From the NCBI RefSeq assembly GCF_000184745.1, contig NC_014931.1:3472001-3536000 (forward strand): a DNA stretch of 64,000 nt, written 5' to 3'. The notes below the pieces were generated by a model that was not told the DNA's origin, ran no database searches, and worked only from the letters and a program-made list of their open reading frames with translations. Below are positions 39,796 through 50,200 of the stretch, piece after piece; the stretch's first letter is position 1; each line of letters opens with the position of its first letter. A program made the translations under genes and the position numbers. The DNA is from Variovorax paradoxus EPS (GTDB lineage Bacteria; Pseudomonadota; Gammaproteobacteria; Burkholderiales; Burkholderiaceae_C).

Positions 39796-42117
39796 TCAGC
39801 CCGTGGCGGCCTCTTCGGCTTCAGGCTTGGACTTGCCTTCCTTCTTCGGCAGCGGCTGGATGTCCAGCAGCACTTCGTCCTTGTCGTCGAGGTCGACTTC
39901 GAGGCGACCACCGTCGGTCAGGCGACCGAACAGCAGCTCGTCGGCCAGTGCACGACGGATCGTGTCCTGGATCAGACGCTGCATCGGACGCGCGCCCATC
40001 AGCGGATCGAAGCCCTTCTTCGCCAGGTGCTTGCGCAGCTTGTCGCTGAAGGTGACTTCCACCTTCTTCTCGGCCAGTTGCGTTTCGAGCTGCAGCAGGA
40101 ACTTGTCGACCACGCGCAGGATGATGTTCTCGTCCAGCGCCTTGAAGTTGACGATGGCGTCCAGCCGGTTGCGGAACTCGGGCGAGAACAGGCGCTTGAT
40201 GTCGCCCATTTCGTCGCCCGCCTGACGCGGGTTGGTGAAGCCGATGGTCGCCTTGTTCATGGTCTCGGCACCCGCATTCGTCGTCATGATGATGATGACG
40301 TTGCGGAAGTCGGCCTTGCGTCCGTTGTTGTCCGTCAGCGTGCCATGGTCCATCACCTGCAGCAGCACGTTGAAGATGTCCGGATGCGCCTTCTCGATTT
40401 CGTCGAGCAGCAGCACCGAATGCGGCTTCTTCGTGACAGCCTCGGTCAACAGACCGCCTTGGTCGAAACCGACGTAGCCCGGAGGCGCGCCGATCAGGCG
40501 GCTCACCGCGTGACGCTCCATGTACTCCGACATGTCGAAGCGGATCAGCTCGATGCCCATGATGTAGGCAAGCTGCTTGGCCGCTTCGGTCTTGCCGACG
40601 CCCGTGGGACCGGAGAACAGGAACGAGCCGATCGGCTTGTCGCCCTTGCCCAGGCCCGAACGCGCCATCTTGACCGCGGAGGCAAGCACTTCGAGTGCCT
40701 TGTCCTGGCCGAACACCACGCTCTTCAGGTCGCGCTCGATCGTCTGCAGCTTGCTGCGGTCGTCGTTGCTGACGTTGGCCGGGGGAATGCGCGCGATCTT
40801 CGCGACGATTTCCTCGACCTCGGTCTTGCTGATGGTCTTCTTGCGCTTGCTCGGCGGCAGGATGCGCTGGGCGGCGCCGGCTTCGTCGATGACGTCGATC
40901 GCCTTGTCGGGCAGGTGACGGTCATTGATGTACTTGGCGCTGAGCTCGGCCGCAGCCTGCAGGGCCGCCACCGCGTACTTCACGCCATGGTGTTCCTCGA
41001 AGCGCGACTTCAGGCCCTTGAGGATGTCGACGGTTTCCTGCACCGACGGCTCGACCACGTCGACCTTCTGGAAACGGCGCGACAGGGCCGCATCCTTCTC
41101 GAAGATGCCGCGGTATTCGGTGAACGTGGTCGCACCGATGCACTTGAGCTGGCCGCTCGAGAGCGCCGGCTTCAGCAGGTTCGATGCATCGAGCGTGCCG
41201 CCCGAGGCAGCGCCCGCACCGATCAGCGTGTGGATTTCGTCGATGAAGAGCACGGCGTTCGGCTTGTCCTTCAGCGACTTGAGCACACCCTTCAGGCGCT
41301 GCTCGAAATCGCCGCGGTACTTGGTGCCGGCCAGCAATGCGCCCATGTCGAGCGAGTAGACCTGCGCCTCGGCAAGGATCTCGGGCACGTCACCCTGGGT
41401 GATGCGCCATGCCAGGCCTTCCGCAATCGCGGTCTTGCCGACACCGGCCTCGCCCACGAGCAGCGGGTTGTTCTTGCGCCGGCGGCACAGGATCTGGATG
41501 ACGCGCTCGACCTCGTATTCGCGGCCGATCAGCGGATCGATCTTGCCGTCCTTGGCGAGCTGGTTGAGGTTTTGGGTGAACTGCTCGAGCGGCGATGCCT
41601 TCTCGTTGCGTTCGCCGCCGCCCTCTTCGCCTTCGCCCTGGGGGGCTTCGCCGCTGCCCTTGACGGCTTCCGGCGGATCGCTCTTCTTGATGCCGTGGGC
41701 AATGAAGTTCACCACGTCGAGGCGGGTCACGCCCTGCTGGTGCAGGTAGTAGACGGCATGCGAGTCCTTCTCACCGAAGATCGCGACCAGCACGTTGGCG
41801 CCGGTGACTTCCTTCTTGCCGTTGCCGGTGGACTGCACATGCATGATGGCGCGCTGGATCACGCGCTGGAAACCCAGCGTGGGCTGGGTGTCTACATCGT
41901 CGGTACCCGCCACTTGCGGCGTGTTGTCCTTGATGAAGTTGGTGAGCGACGCCCGAAGGTCGTCGACGTTCGCCGAGCAGGCGCGCAGAACCTCTGCGGC
42001 GCTCGGGTTGTCCAGCAAAGCGAGCAGCAGATGCTCCACGGTGATGAACTCGTGGCGCTGCTGCCGGGCCTCGACGAAGGCCATGTGCAAGCTGACTTCC
42101 AGTTCCTGGGCAATCAT
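39796..42117 (-). CDS. clpA: ATP-dependent Clp protease ATP-binding subunit ClpA
   Basis: A 773-residue AAA+ unfoldase that feeds ClpP. The N-domain (about 1-145) begins [13 protein letters not shown] and holds the ClpS-binding surface. D1 has Walker A GEAGVGKT and [14 protein letters not shown]2 has GPTGVGKTE and the [12 protein letters not shown]alker B. The ClpP-contacting IGL-type loop region is in D2. clpS lies just upstream on the same strand, which is the usual clpS-clpA pair. The length and order are fully standard. Confidence 0.97.
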   Translation of the reverse strand: MIAQELEVSLHMAFVEARQQRHEFITVEHLLLALLDNPSAAEVLRACSANVDDLRASLTNFIKDNTPQVAGTDDVDTQPTLGFQRVIQRAIMHVQSTGNGKKEVTGANVLVAIFGEKDSHAVYYLHQQGVTRLDVVNFIAHGIKKSDPPEAVKGSGEAPQGEGEEGGGERNEKASPLEQFTQNLNQLAKDGKIDPLIGREYEVERVIQILCRRRKNNPLLVGEAGVGKTAIAEGLAWRITQGDVPEILAEAQVYSLDMGALLAGTKYRGDFEQRLKGVLKSLKDKPNAVLFIDEIHTLIGAGAASGGTLDASNLLKPALSSGQLKCIGATTFTEYRGIFEKDAALSRRFQKVDVVEPSVQETVDILKGLKSRFEEHHGVKYAVAALQAAAELSAKYINDRHLPDKAIDVIDEAGAAQRILPPSKRKKTISKTEVEEIVAKIARIPPANVSNDDRSKLQTIERDLKSVVFGQDKALEVLASAVKMARSGLGKGDKPIGSFLFSGPTGVGKTEAAKQLAYIMGIELIRFDMSEYMERHAVSRLIGAPPGYVGFDQGGLLTEAVTKKPHSVLLLDEIEKAHPDIFNVLLQVMDHGTLTDNNGRKADFRNVIIIMTTNAGAETMNKATIGFTNPRQAGDEMGDIKRLFSPEFRNRLDAIVNFKALDENIILRVVDKFLLQLETQLAEKKVEVTFSDKLRKHLAKKGFDPLMGARPMQRLIQDTIRRALADELLFGRLTDGGRLEVDLDDKDEVLLDIQPLPKKEGKSKPEAEEAATG

Positions 42118-42184
42118 GTGATTTCCTTTTGCCTTGCTGTAAATAAGTTCTCAGATGGGTTGGAGCTTGCGCAATTCAACAGGT

Positions 42185-42544
42185 TCACGCAACTGGCTCA
42201 CTGACACATTGCAGCGGGTGCCCAGCCTGCTGCGCGGCCTCCATGACCTGATTCACTTTAGTGGCTGCCATGTCGCGGGAATAGACCCCACAGACACCGC
42301 GGCCATCGAGGTGGATCTTCAACATGATCTGCGTCGCGGTTTCGCGGTCCTTGCTGAAGTACTCCTGCAGCACCACGATCACGAACTCCATGGGGGTGTA
42401 GTCATCGTTCAGCATGACCACCTGGTACATCTGGGGCGGCGCAGTTTTCTGCGGCCGGCGCTCCAGAACGACCGAATCTCCGTCATCCCCGGCCGGTTTT
42501 TGGGCCGGAGGGGTTGGGGGAGTCTTGGGAATTCTCGTTGCCAT
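42185..42544 (-). CDS. clpS: ClpA adaptor protein ClpS
   Basis: A 119-residue ClpS adaptor, which presents N-degron substrates to ClpAP. A disordered N-terminus (~35 residues, proline-rich) precedes the core with [16 protein letters not shown], the aspartates and histidine ([16 protein letters not shown]) that bind the substrate N-terminus, and a C-terminal helix. The ATG at 42542-42544 is preferred; the frame extends upstream to 42613 but without a better ribosome binding site. Confidence 0.95.
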   Translation of the reverse strand: MATRIPKTPPTPPAQKPAGDDGDSVVLERRPQKTAPPQMYQVVMLNDDYTPMEFVIVVLQEYFSKDRETATQIMLKIHLDGRGVCGVYSRDMAATKVNQVMEAAQQAGHPLQCVSEPVA

Positions 42545-42651
42545 GAAAAAGATTCTATAGAGCGTGCAAGCACCGTGCCGACGCGAGAAGACTTGGTGGC
42601 GCGTACTCGACAAATCAAGGGCCTTGCGCCGCGCACGACAGCACGGGCACG

Positions 42652-42673
42652 AAATAAACCGGCGAATTGCCGG
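42652..42673 (-). terminator. Weak candidate terminator after the T6SS operon
   Basis: On the minus strand CCGGC, a five-base loop and GCCGG are followed by TTTATTT. The stem is short. It lies just past the stop of the last gene in the T6SS operon. Confidence 0.4.
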
Positions 42674-42678
42674 CCTGC

Positions 42679-43281
42679 TCAGATATTGCGCAGGATTGGC
42701 TTATTTGGCGCTGACATTTTTCTGCCTCGCGACCGGACCGGAGGCGGCAAATCGGGCGGCAATGCGTCGATTTCCTCGTCGGTGAGCTCTCTTTCGAGCT
42801 CCTCTGCCACGGCGACAGGCACCGGCTGCGGCCGGCGGACGCTCGTAGCTTCATGCACATCTGCAGGAGTCGGGGGTGGCACAGATGCAGATTTTTTTCC
42901 CGGCTCGCGATCCGATGGCTGTCCCGTGTTCGGCTTGGGAGGCCTGGGAGTAACGGGCTCAAGCAGCAACGCGCGCCATTCGGCCTGCCTCTGGTCTTCC
43001 TGGTCCGCCTGCCAGCGCTTCTGTTCGCGCAGCAGCTCCCTGTGGCGCTCCGTGTGCTGCCGCCCCAAAAGCTCCAGTTCGACCCGAGCTGCCTTCTGGA
43101 CCCACTGCGGCACGCACAGCAAGGCCTGCTGCAAGTCCCGCTGGACTTGCTCGCTGGCGAGTTCGAAAGCCCGTCGTTGTGCCTTCAACTGCGCGCGAGC
43201 CGTCTGCGAAAAGACCCAGGCGCCCAGACCCGCGCCGAGCGCTCCCAGGACGATGCAAGTCAACAGGAAGCAGATCTGCAT
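42679..43281 (-). CDS. Membrane-anchored proline-rich protein at the end of the T6SS operon
   Basis: A ~200-residue protein with one N-terminal helix (about residues 4-24), a long charged coiled-coil-like region (about 30-110) and a proline-rich tail (about 115-200). I recognise no family. The ATG at 43281 gives the clean anchor; the frame is open further upstream into tssA, so the start is not certain. It lies 11 bases after tssA and is the last gene of the operon. A TssA- or membrane-complex accessory role is possible but only inferred from position. Confidence 0.65.
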   Translation of the reverse strand: MQICFLLTCIVLGALGAGLGAWVFSQTARAQLKAQRRAFELASEQVQRDLQQALLCVPQWVQKAARVELELLGRQHTERHRELLREQKRWQADQEDQRQAEWRALLLEPVTPRPPKPNTGQPSDREPGKKSASVPPPTPADVHEATSVRRPQPVPVAVAEELERELTDEEIDALPPDLPPPVRSRGRKMSAPNKPILRNI

Positions 43282-43292
43282 CTCAAGTTCTA

Positions 43293-44279
43293 TCAAACAC
43301 GTTCCCCCTCTGAATCCCATTTCTGCAACAGATCGAGCGGAATGGCATTGGCCACCAGCGCGAAACGCTGGCCGACCATGCGCTCGGCCTGCTTGAGCAA
43401 CACCGCCACCGGGCTGCTGGGTTCGTGGTTTTCGAACCACTGGCGTGCGCTGCGAATCGCCTGAAGCGCGTCGTCGCGCGAAGCAAGACCGGAAACGCTC
43501 GGGCGCAGGACGCCTTCGCGAGGCGAGACGGGCTCGGTACGCCGGACCACGTCGATTTCGTCGAACGGTTTCAGGAGGTCGATCAGCGCCTGGAGCGAAG
43601 GCGCGTCCCCACCCAGTTGGCGTACCGCCCATTCAGCGATCTGCCGGGTTGCCCGCAGTGCCTCCGACAACAGGTTCACCGGCGCATCGGCATCTCCATT
43701 CGCAGCCAGACGCAGTTGGGCGAGCTGCTGGGCGACCGACTCAGGACTCGGCGCGTCGACCAGGCGAGGTACCGACCTGGCACGCTCGATTTCGCGCACC
43801 GTCAAATGCCTCGCGGCATTGGCTGCGACGACGATCTCCCGCACATCACCCAGCAATCCATCGGGATCCGCCAGCGCCGCCAAGGCATTGGCGCGGACCG
43901 CGGGATCACGCTCCCCCTCTACAACAAGCTGCGGATGCACCGCGTCGGGCCAGCGCTCCAGCACCTCGGACAGCACGGCCAACGACTGCGCTAGCCCCGC
44001 TGCCTGCGCCACCCTTGTACGTGCCCGGCACAGCCAGACGAAGAGGTTGATGTCCCGGGTCCGCAGCAGCAGGCGGCGGCAATCGCGCTCGATCTCGGCC
44101 CAGTTCGGCGCTTCCGGCGTTCCGACGAACTGCCCGTATTGCGCGTCACCGCGCGGTGACATGCGCGAGAGCAGCACGGCGTACTCCGCGTCGTATTCGA
44201 GGCTGGGACCGCAAGGATCGCTGGCGTTCAAGGGCTGGAGCTCGACGGCTGGCACGAGGGGGCTGTCAACGTAGGTCAT
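43293..44279 (-). CDS. tssA: Type VI secretion protein TssA
   Basis: A 328-residue TssA with the ImpA-type N-terminal domain (about 12-130): PLNASDPCGPSLEYDAEY, then NWAEIERDCRRLLLRTRDINLFVWL. The C-terminal part, with PSSPVAVLLKQAERM, is short like other TssA forms. TssA primes and caps the growing sheath/tube. The ATG lies 19 bases after the tssG stop. Confidence 0.9.
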   Translation of the reverse strand: MTYVDSPLVPAVELQPLNASDPCGPSLEYDAEYAVLLSRMSPRGDAQYGQFVGTPEAPNWAEIERDCRRLLLRTRDINLFVWLCRARTRVAQAAGLAQSLAVLSEVLERWPDAVHPQLVVEGERDPAVRANALAALADPDGLLGDVREIVVAANAARHLTVREIERARSVPRLVDAPSPESVAQQLAQLRLAANGDADAPVNLLSEALRATRQIAEWAVRQLGGDAPSLQALIDLLKPFDEIDVVRRTEPVSPREGVLRPSVSGLASRDDALQAIRSARQWFENHEPSSPVAVLLKQAERMVGQRFALVANAIPLDLLQKWDSEGERV

Positions 44280-44298
44280 GGATGGCGGGAGAAAAGAG

Positions 44299-45456
44299 TC
44301 AATGAACGGCCTGGGTGGCCTGGGTGGCCTGGGTGACCTGGGTGGCTTGGGTATCGCTGCGATGGCGCGAGCCGATGTATTGCTCGGGCTCGAACACCAT
44401 TCCCACGGTGAAGCCGACAACTTGTGCGGCTTGGCCCTTCGAGCCGCCCAGCCACGTAGACCATCCGAGCTTTTCCGAATCGTCGAGCCGGGCGGGCGGC
44501 GTGCTGTCGTTGCGCAGGCGCAGCTCGACCTCCCAGACAAACTCGTAGCCGATGAAACCCCGCACCCATTCGACGAGCAACGGGAGGTCTCGCCCGTGAG
44601 GGGTAAAGCGCAGGTACTGGTCGAGCGTCAATGGACCGATCACCAGCCGGAACTTGTTCTGCCGATCGGCCACGACCTCTCCCGCAATCGCCCCCATCGC
44701 CATGACGCTGGAAGCGCGTGCCTGCCCCAGATGGCACTGGTCTTCGTCGTCGATCCGAATCCAATGCAGCACGAACTCCTGGAGCTGCACGGGTACGGCA
44801 AAGAAGCGGGCGAGCGTCGCAGCCAATCCGTCGGGGTTGCGTGCCTCCCGGGTCAGGTGCGTGGAGGCGGCGAGACGGGCATGCGTTGGCAATGCCGAGT
44901 CGCGGATCTCCAGCGGGTCATGCCCCGTGAGGCGAGCTACGTAGCGACTGAAGGCCTCGTCCTCGGCACGGTCCAGTCCCGCCGCCGCCTGGCTCTGCGC
45001 CCATGCGCGGTACATGTGCGTCAGGTAGCGATGGTGGAAAAGGTCCAGGAAGTCCGCCAATGTGCTGTCGTTGTAGTTCTCGACACGGTCGCGGATCAAC
45101 TCCGTGTAGTGCAGCGGAAGCGGTCCGTTGGGACCCAGGAGACCCAGGCCGTACACGCGCACCGTGGGTAAGTCCGGATTGTTTCCCGGGCGCGGCAGCG
45201 CCGCGCCTGGGAAGGCCGGTTGCAGCTCGCCCGGCAGCGCCGCACCGGCGATTTCGCGCGGCGCGAATATCAATGCCGCCACCTGTCCCAATCGAAAGGA
45301 CTCTTGCTGCGGACGGCTGGCGAGCCCGATCGGGGGGTGCGGCGAACAAGCCGCACCGATGCGCCTCAATACGGCAAAGAAGCCGAACTTCCAGGGCGCA
45401 TCGCGCAATCGCGTGAACATTTCCTGCAACGCGGGCTTCGCGGGAGATTGCCTCAC
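44299..45456 (-). CDS. tssG: Type VI secretion baseplate protein TssG
   Basis: A 385-residue TssG (ImpH/VasB), a baseplate wedge protein that normally acts with TssE, TssF and TssK. Typical segments are FGFFAVLRRIGAACSPHPPIG near the N-terminus and YGLGLLGPNGPLPLHYTE (~105-122). The C-terminus ends in a run of TQA/TQV repeats encoded by a 9-bp tandem repeat (44308-44352). The GTG start overlaps the FHA gene stop (GTGA). Its usual partner tssF is not next to it. Confidence 0.9.
   Translation of the reverse strand: MRQSPAKPALQEMFTRLRDAPWKFGFFAVLRRIGAACSPHPPIGLASRPQQESFRLGQVAALIFAPREIAGAALPGELQPAFPGAALPRPGNNPDLPTVRVYGLGLLGPNGPLPLHYTELIRDRVENYNDSTLADFLDLFHHRYLTHMYRAWAQSQAAAGLDRAEDEAFSRYVARLTGHDPLEIRDSALPTHARLAASTHLTREARNPDGLAATLARFFAVPVQLQEFVLHWIRIDDEDQCHLGQARASSVMAMGAIAGEVVADRQNKFRLVIGPLTLDQYLRFTPHGRDLPLLVEWVRGFIGYEFVWEVELRLRNDSTPPARLDDSEKLGWSTWLGGSKGQAAQVVGFTVGMVFEPEQYIGSRHRSDTQATQVTQATQATQAVH
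44308..44352. repeat. Five copies of a 9-bp tandem repeat inside tssG
   Basis: On the plus strand the unit GGCCTGGGT repeats three times, followed by GACCTGGGT and GGCTTGGGT. On the coding strand it encodes Thr-Gln-Ala (one Thr-Gln-Val) at the C-terminus of TssG. Because the unit is nine bases, copy-number change would alter the tail without shifting frame. Confidence 0.9.
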
Positions 45457-46550
45457 AGAACGCCTTCGCGATCGCTGTCGTCATGGCGAGCGCCTGTTCC
45501 GGCCGAACCGATCCGGACATGGCTGTCCGGCGAGAGCTCGTGGTGCTCGCGTCGCGTCAAGCTGGGCAACGGGACCTTGGCCACGCGGGCAAGCTCCGGC
45601 GCGAACATGCCCAGTAGATCCTGCGAGGGCTCCGCATCGAGGAGCCCCGACCTCGCGAGCGGTTCGAACGCCTCGATGACCTGGTCGATGCCTTCGCGCG
45701 GCAGCAGGATGTCGCGCAGCAAGGGATACGTCTCGGCCTGCCTGCTCAACTCTTCCAACGTGGGGGCTGCCTCCGTACCGAAAGCCACGAAGCCCTCCCA
45801 GGGCGTGCGGCCGGCAAGCTGGCCGGGATCCTGGACCACGCGCACGAACTCCTCGTGCAACTCATCCAGCAGAACACCTGCAGGTCCGGCATCGAGCGAT
45901 GGTCCGGCGGAAGGCGCGGTCCGCGCTTCGAATCGCGGTCTTTCGTCAAGCAGTGCAGCCAAGGTGTCCGCAGCGGGTCGAGACCTTGCACCCGCGATGT
46001 CGAGCACGCCGAAAGGGTCTGTCAGAGGATCGGTTCGCCGGCCGTTGTCGCTGCCCGGGCTATTGAGGTCGCGCAGATCGAAGGTTTGTGACGGCGCGGT
46101 CCCGATGGTCCGGTCTTCAGGCACGGCCGACTGGATCGCTTGTGTTTCGAGGGCCGCAGGCATTGGTTCAGGCGCTTGTCGAGCCTCTTGCGTCCCCTGC
46201 TCAAGCACGAAGCGCAGCAGCCCCAGTTCGAGCGTATCGCCTACCGCGACAGGCACCACCGCGCCTGCCCGGACTCGCTTGCCGTTGCGCGCGCACATCA
46301 GCGTGTAGCTGCCATTGCTCAATTGCCATCCCTCCGCTTCCCCGCACCAGGCAATGCGGCACAGATTGGCGACGGCTCCTGCACCAACGCCGTGGTGCTC
46401 GGCACACGGCTGGAGGATGTCGGCCATGCCCGCGCCGGCCGGCGGAATCGACATGGTTTCATCTCGCGACTCTCCACCGCTGTGGGTGAGGCGAAGAACC
46501 AAAGGAGCCACGTGAGTAGTGTTCCCCGCACCAGGACTGCCAACTTTCAC
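45453..46550 (-). CDS. FHA-domain-like T6SS protein (TagH/Fha type)
   Basis: A 365-residue protein with an N-terminal FHA-like fold (about 12-110) and a C-terminal ~160-residue region including GTEAAPTLEELSRQAETYP, as in T6SS Fha/ImpI proteins. The FHA-like part keeps an ARNGKRVRAG turn but lacks clear Gly-Arg and Ser-x-x-His phosphothreonine-binding residues. The GTG at 46548-46550 overlaps the tagF stop (GTGA). Fha proteins normally respond to the PpkA kinase, which is not in this cluster. The FHA call is less firm than that for its neighbours. Confidence 0.75.
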   Translation of the reverse strand: MKVGSPGAGNTTHVAPLVLRLTHSGGESRDETMSIPPAGAGMADILQPCAEHHGVGAGAVANLCRIAWCGEAEGWQLSNGSYTLMCARNGKRVRAGAVVPVAVGDTLELGLLRFVLEQGTQEARQAPEPMPAALETQAIQSAVPEDRTIGTAPSQTFDLRDLNSPGSDNGRRTDPLTDPFGVLDIAGARSRPAADTLAALLDERPRFEARTAPSAGPSLDAGPAGVLLDELHEEFVRVVQDPGQLAGRTPWEGFVAFGTEAAPTLEELSRQAETYPLLRDILLPREGIDQVIEAFEPLARSGLLDAEPSQDLLGMFAPELARVAKVPLPSLTRREHHELSPDSHVRIGSAGTGARHDDSDREGVL

Positions 46551-47263
46551 GGCGAGGCGCTCCACAGTCTTTTCAGCTTGTGGGCCGCACCGATGAAACG
46601 GCCGTTGGCGTCCTGTTGCCAGAACGCACTTTCGGCACGAGCGCCTTGCAAACGGTGCGGCCAATCGGCCCACGGAAGATGGCGGACGCCATGCAGTTCG
46701 GCCGCGGGATCGTTGCGAGGGGCCGGGCCCGTTCGCTGATTGAGCAAAGCTTGCATCCAGCGAACGCGCTGTACGGAGAAGTCCTTTTCCAACTCGCGGC
46801 TCTCTGCGCGCAGCGCATGCAACGTGGTCTCCAGGGCATGAATATCGGCAAGTCCCATGCATGCCTGGCGAGCGACGGCGCGCGCAAGCCAGAACTGCCA
46901 ATCGAGCGGCTGACAAAGCTGTGCCTCGAAATGCCGGATGGCCCGGCGCGGCAACTCCTGCTGATAGATCACCAGGGGATGAGACCGCCCTTCCCTGTCG
47001 ACGGACAGCGCAATCACGCCAAGCACAAACCGTTGCCGCGCGAACGGCAAGCTGCCGGGTGGCAGCGCGAAAGCAACCGGCACCGACATGGCCCTCGCGC
47101 TGGCCTCGACGTCCGCGTCAAGGCCGTGCGTCGCGAGCCATTGCGTCCACGCCTCCGCTTCACCCTGCCGCACGCCGCTGCATACGAGGTCCGTGTGGCC
47201 CCGCAACCTGCCCCAGATAGCCGGTGGAGATGTGCGCCAGGGAGCGATCAATCTTGCGAGCAT
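46547..47263 (-). CDS. tagF: T6SS-associated protein TagF
   Basis: A 238-residue TagF (ImpM) homologue. IWGRLRGHTDLVCSGV near residue 16 matches the GKLPxxGDFV pattern, and LPFARQRFVLGVIALSVDREGRSHPL (split over two strands, about 73-98) matches the second conserved block. In Pseudomonas TagF represses T6SS post-translationally through Fha. It lies 12 bases after the tssM stop and is coupled to the FHA gene. Confidence 0.85.
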   Translation of the reverse strand: MLARLIAPWRTSPPAIWGRLRGHTDLVCSGVRQGEAEAWTQWLATHGLDADVEASARAMSVPVAFALPPGSLPFARQRFVLGVIALSVDREGRSHPLVIYQQELPRRAIRHFEAQLCQPLDWQFWLARAVARQACMGLADIHALETTLHALRAESRELEKDFSVQRVRWMQALLNQRTGPAPRNDPAAELHGVRHLPWADWPHRLQGARAESAFWQQDANGRFIGAAHKLKRLWSASP

Positions 47264-47275
47264 GGAATCAGGACT

Positions 47276-50200
47276 TCATGCCGCTCGACCCGGGCAGCGG
47301 AAGCCCTTGAGCACATCGCTGTTGAGCGGGTTGGGCTGGCTGCCCGAGTTGATGTCGATCAACGCCTTGCGACCGTCGAACGAATATTCGACGCTCAGCC
47401 GCCCCGGCGTCGCCGTGTTCACGATGCGACCCTTTTCAAGCAATCGGAACAACGCCCATGGACCACTGGCCAGAAGGGTCGAGGTAGGTCCCGAGATGCG
47501 CGGATTGGCCGTGATCTCCGCCATTGCACCGCCACGCGGCCCAGGCCAATGAACGGTAAACGCCTGCACCGGGCCATGGATGTAGCGCTGGCCCTGCCCG
47601 TCGATGTCGATGATCAGATCGGTGATGCTGGGCTCCAGTTCGAGCACCCGCAGGTCCATCTTCCAAGCGAGTTTCTTGCCGCCCGCATCGCGGAAGAAAA
47701 GGTCGCGGATCTGCTGGGCGCGATAGAAGGCATCGAGGTTCGGCCCGCTTTGCGCCAACAGCTTGAGCAGTTCGCCAAGCAATGTCGGCCCTGGGGTCGC
47801 GGGAGCCGGTGCCACTCCGCCGGCAACACCCTCGGCACCGGCAACGGCCTGGGCCACATTCGGATCCTTGTAGCGCCATGGACGCACGCTGGTATCGACG
47901 TAGGAAGCCAGGTACTTATTGAAGAACTCGTCCGCGGCGCCGCTCGCGGCGAAGACCAGCGTGAAGTCTTCTATCGATGCGTCCTGCGCCACCGCGGCCA
48001 GCGGATAGCGCCCTTCCACGCCACGCTTGCACGGTTCACTGACCTGCATCGCCATCAGGCCCATGATGCGATCGAGCTGCTGCTGGGCCTGGTTGCGCAG
48101 GATGCCTGTGGAACCGAGCGCCACCTTGTCGCCGCCGCTCGTGGCCAATGCGGTCAGCACCTCGCGAAACGGCGCCGGGAGCTTTCCGGCCTCCAGCTTC
48201 AGCCGCGAACCGACTTCGGAGCCTCCGGGTGGAAGGCTTCCTGCAGTCAGCGCCGTATCGGCCACGACAAGCAGCGTGTAGAACTCGTTGACGAGGCCCG
48301 AGATTGTTTCGAGCCCCGGCTTGGCGCCGGTGGCTCCAGCGCTTGCAGCACCGATATCCGGCTGGCCCGTCACCACTTCGCGCAACGCGGCAAAGCGGTT
48401 GTCGACGATTTCCTTTTCGAGTCGTTCCTCCGCGCGAATGCCGAGGTTCCTGCCGATCGCGCTGGTCTGCTTGTTCAGTTCATCGGAAGCCTTGTCGAGG
48501 AACCCCTTTTCCTCCTGGGCACGCACGACCAGCGGACGCGACAGCGTGGTCTCGCGTGCCGCCGCGCGCGCCAGCCGCGCCAGCGGCGAGTCGGGCGCGG
48601 CGAACTGCCGCAACACGCTCAGGTCGAACCCCAGGCTGGTGCCGGTGGTGTCGCTGCCCCCGACCGTGCGAATCGATTCGAGAAAGGATTCCCAGTGCTG
48701 GGCATATTCGCTCAGGTACTGGCGACGGATGTCGTCGAGGAACGGATCGTTCTGCAATTTTCGGGCAGCAGCATCGAGCACCGCTGAAGCATTGCGCCCC
48801 ATCACCCATGCGTCGTCGTCAATGGCCTGCCCGACGAATTCCGGCAACCGCTTGCTGAAGACGTCGTGGTATCCGTCGTAGGTGAAAAGGCCCGGCACGC
48901 CTTTCTCGAGAGGCAGGCCGCCGGCACGGGAGAACACGGTGCCGGCTTGCGGCCCGACCGCCCGGACCAATGTGAACTCCTGGGGGGCTTCGCGCAGCAT
49001 CGCCGCCTTGGCGCGTTCGTAGACGCGTTGCGTCGAGGTGTTGCTGTTCAGGAAGTCCTGCACCGCACGCACGAGCGCCTCGTTGGGCAGCGATGCCGAC
49101 TGCACCGGACGCTCGCCGGAAAAGAGTGCCGTGGCATGGCCTGCCATCGAAGCGCGCCCGCCAAAGGCGGCGGCACTGTCGGCATGCTCCCAGTCCTTGA
49201 GAACCCAGTTGCTGACGTCCCGAGCGCCTCCTTTCATGTACCGGTCCTTGTCGTGCAGGAGCTTGTAGACGCGCAGGGTTTCATAGGCGGCCTTCGCATC
49301 GCCGTCCTTCATGCTCTGCGTCAGCACGGCCTCCATGCGCTGCAGGATGGTCGGGAGCAAGGTGTGGTCCTGCAGCTGGGCGTAGGTGTCGGCAGTCACA
49401 GCCAGCACTGGCGGCACGCTGTACAGGCCATAGCGAAAGCTGCCCGGCGGGCTGTCGATGTCCAGCCCCGCATAGCCGGGCAACTCGCGCGCGCCGTTCA
49501 GCACATCCGGTACGCCAGATGGCTTGAAGCTGCCGAACAGCGCGCTCACTTGACCCGCGAGTACATCGGTACGCTGGCTGACAGTGTCCAGGTATCGACG
49601 GTTATTGCCGAAGCTCACGGCCAGCGCACCGGCCAGCCAGATGAAGATCACGAGCGCCAGGGCGTGCCCCATCAGGCGCAGCAGCCGGAACCGAAATTCC
49701 CAGCGCAGATTGGGCCTCACCAGATGGGCTTCCGGGATGATGACCTTGGTCAGCAACTCCTGGAGAAAGAATCCTTGCTGCCCCTGTTCGGGCGACGTGC
49801 CCGCGGCTTGCAGACCCGAAGATGACGACGGGCCGAGGCTGCTCTGCAGTCGCTGGACCAGCGTCTGGTGGTCGGCGGGCACCTCCGCATGAGCTTGCGC
49901 ACCGCTCGTGAAGTACACGCCGCGCAGCGTGTCGTGCAACTGGGTCCTGTCGAAGCGCGAGACGAGAAAGATCTGGTCCAGCATCGGCACCAGCGGCACA
50001 GCCAAGGCGGCCAGTTCCTTGGGCAGTGCAAACAAGCGCTTGCGGCGCTCGACGTCGAACTCCTCATTCAGCCTCGCACGGAGCCCCTCGGCCAACCGGT
50101 CGTTGAGCAATGCGAGCTCCTTATCCATCTGCGTGCGCAGGCTGTCTCGGGCCTGCGTTCCGGCCCGCGTGTTCTTTATGCCGTGGAATGGCAGCGCGAA

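Noticed and set aside
46580..48787. A 735-codon plus-strand frame opposite tagF and tssM
   Set aside because: Antisense to two recognised T6SS genes and no recognisable protein.
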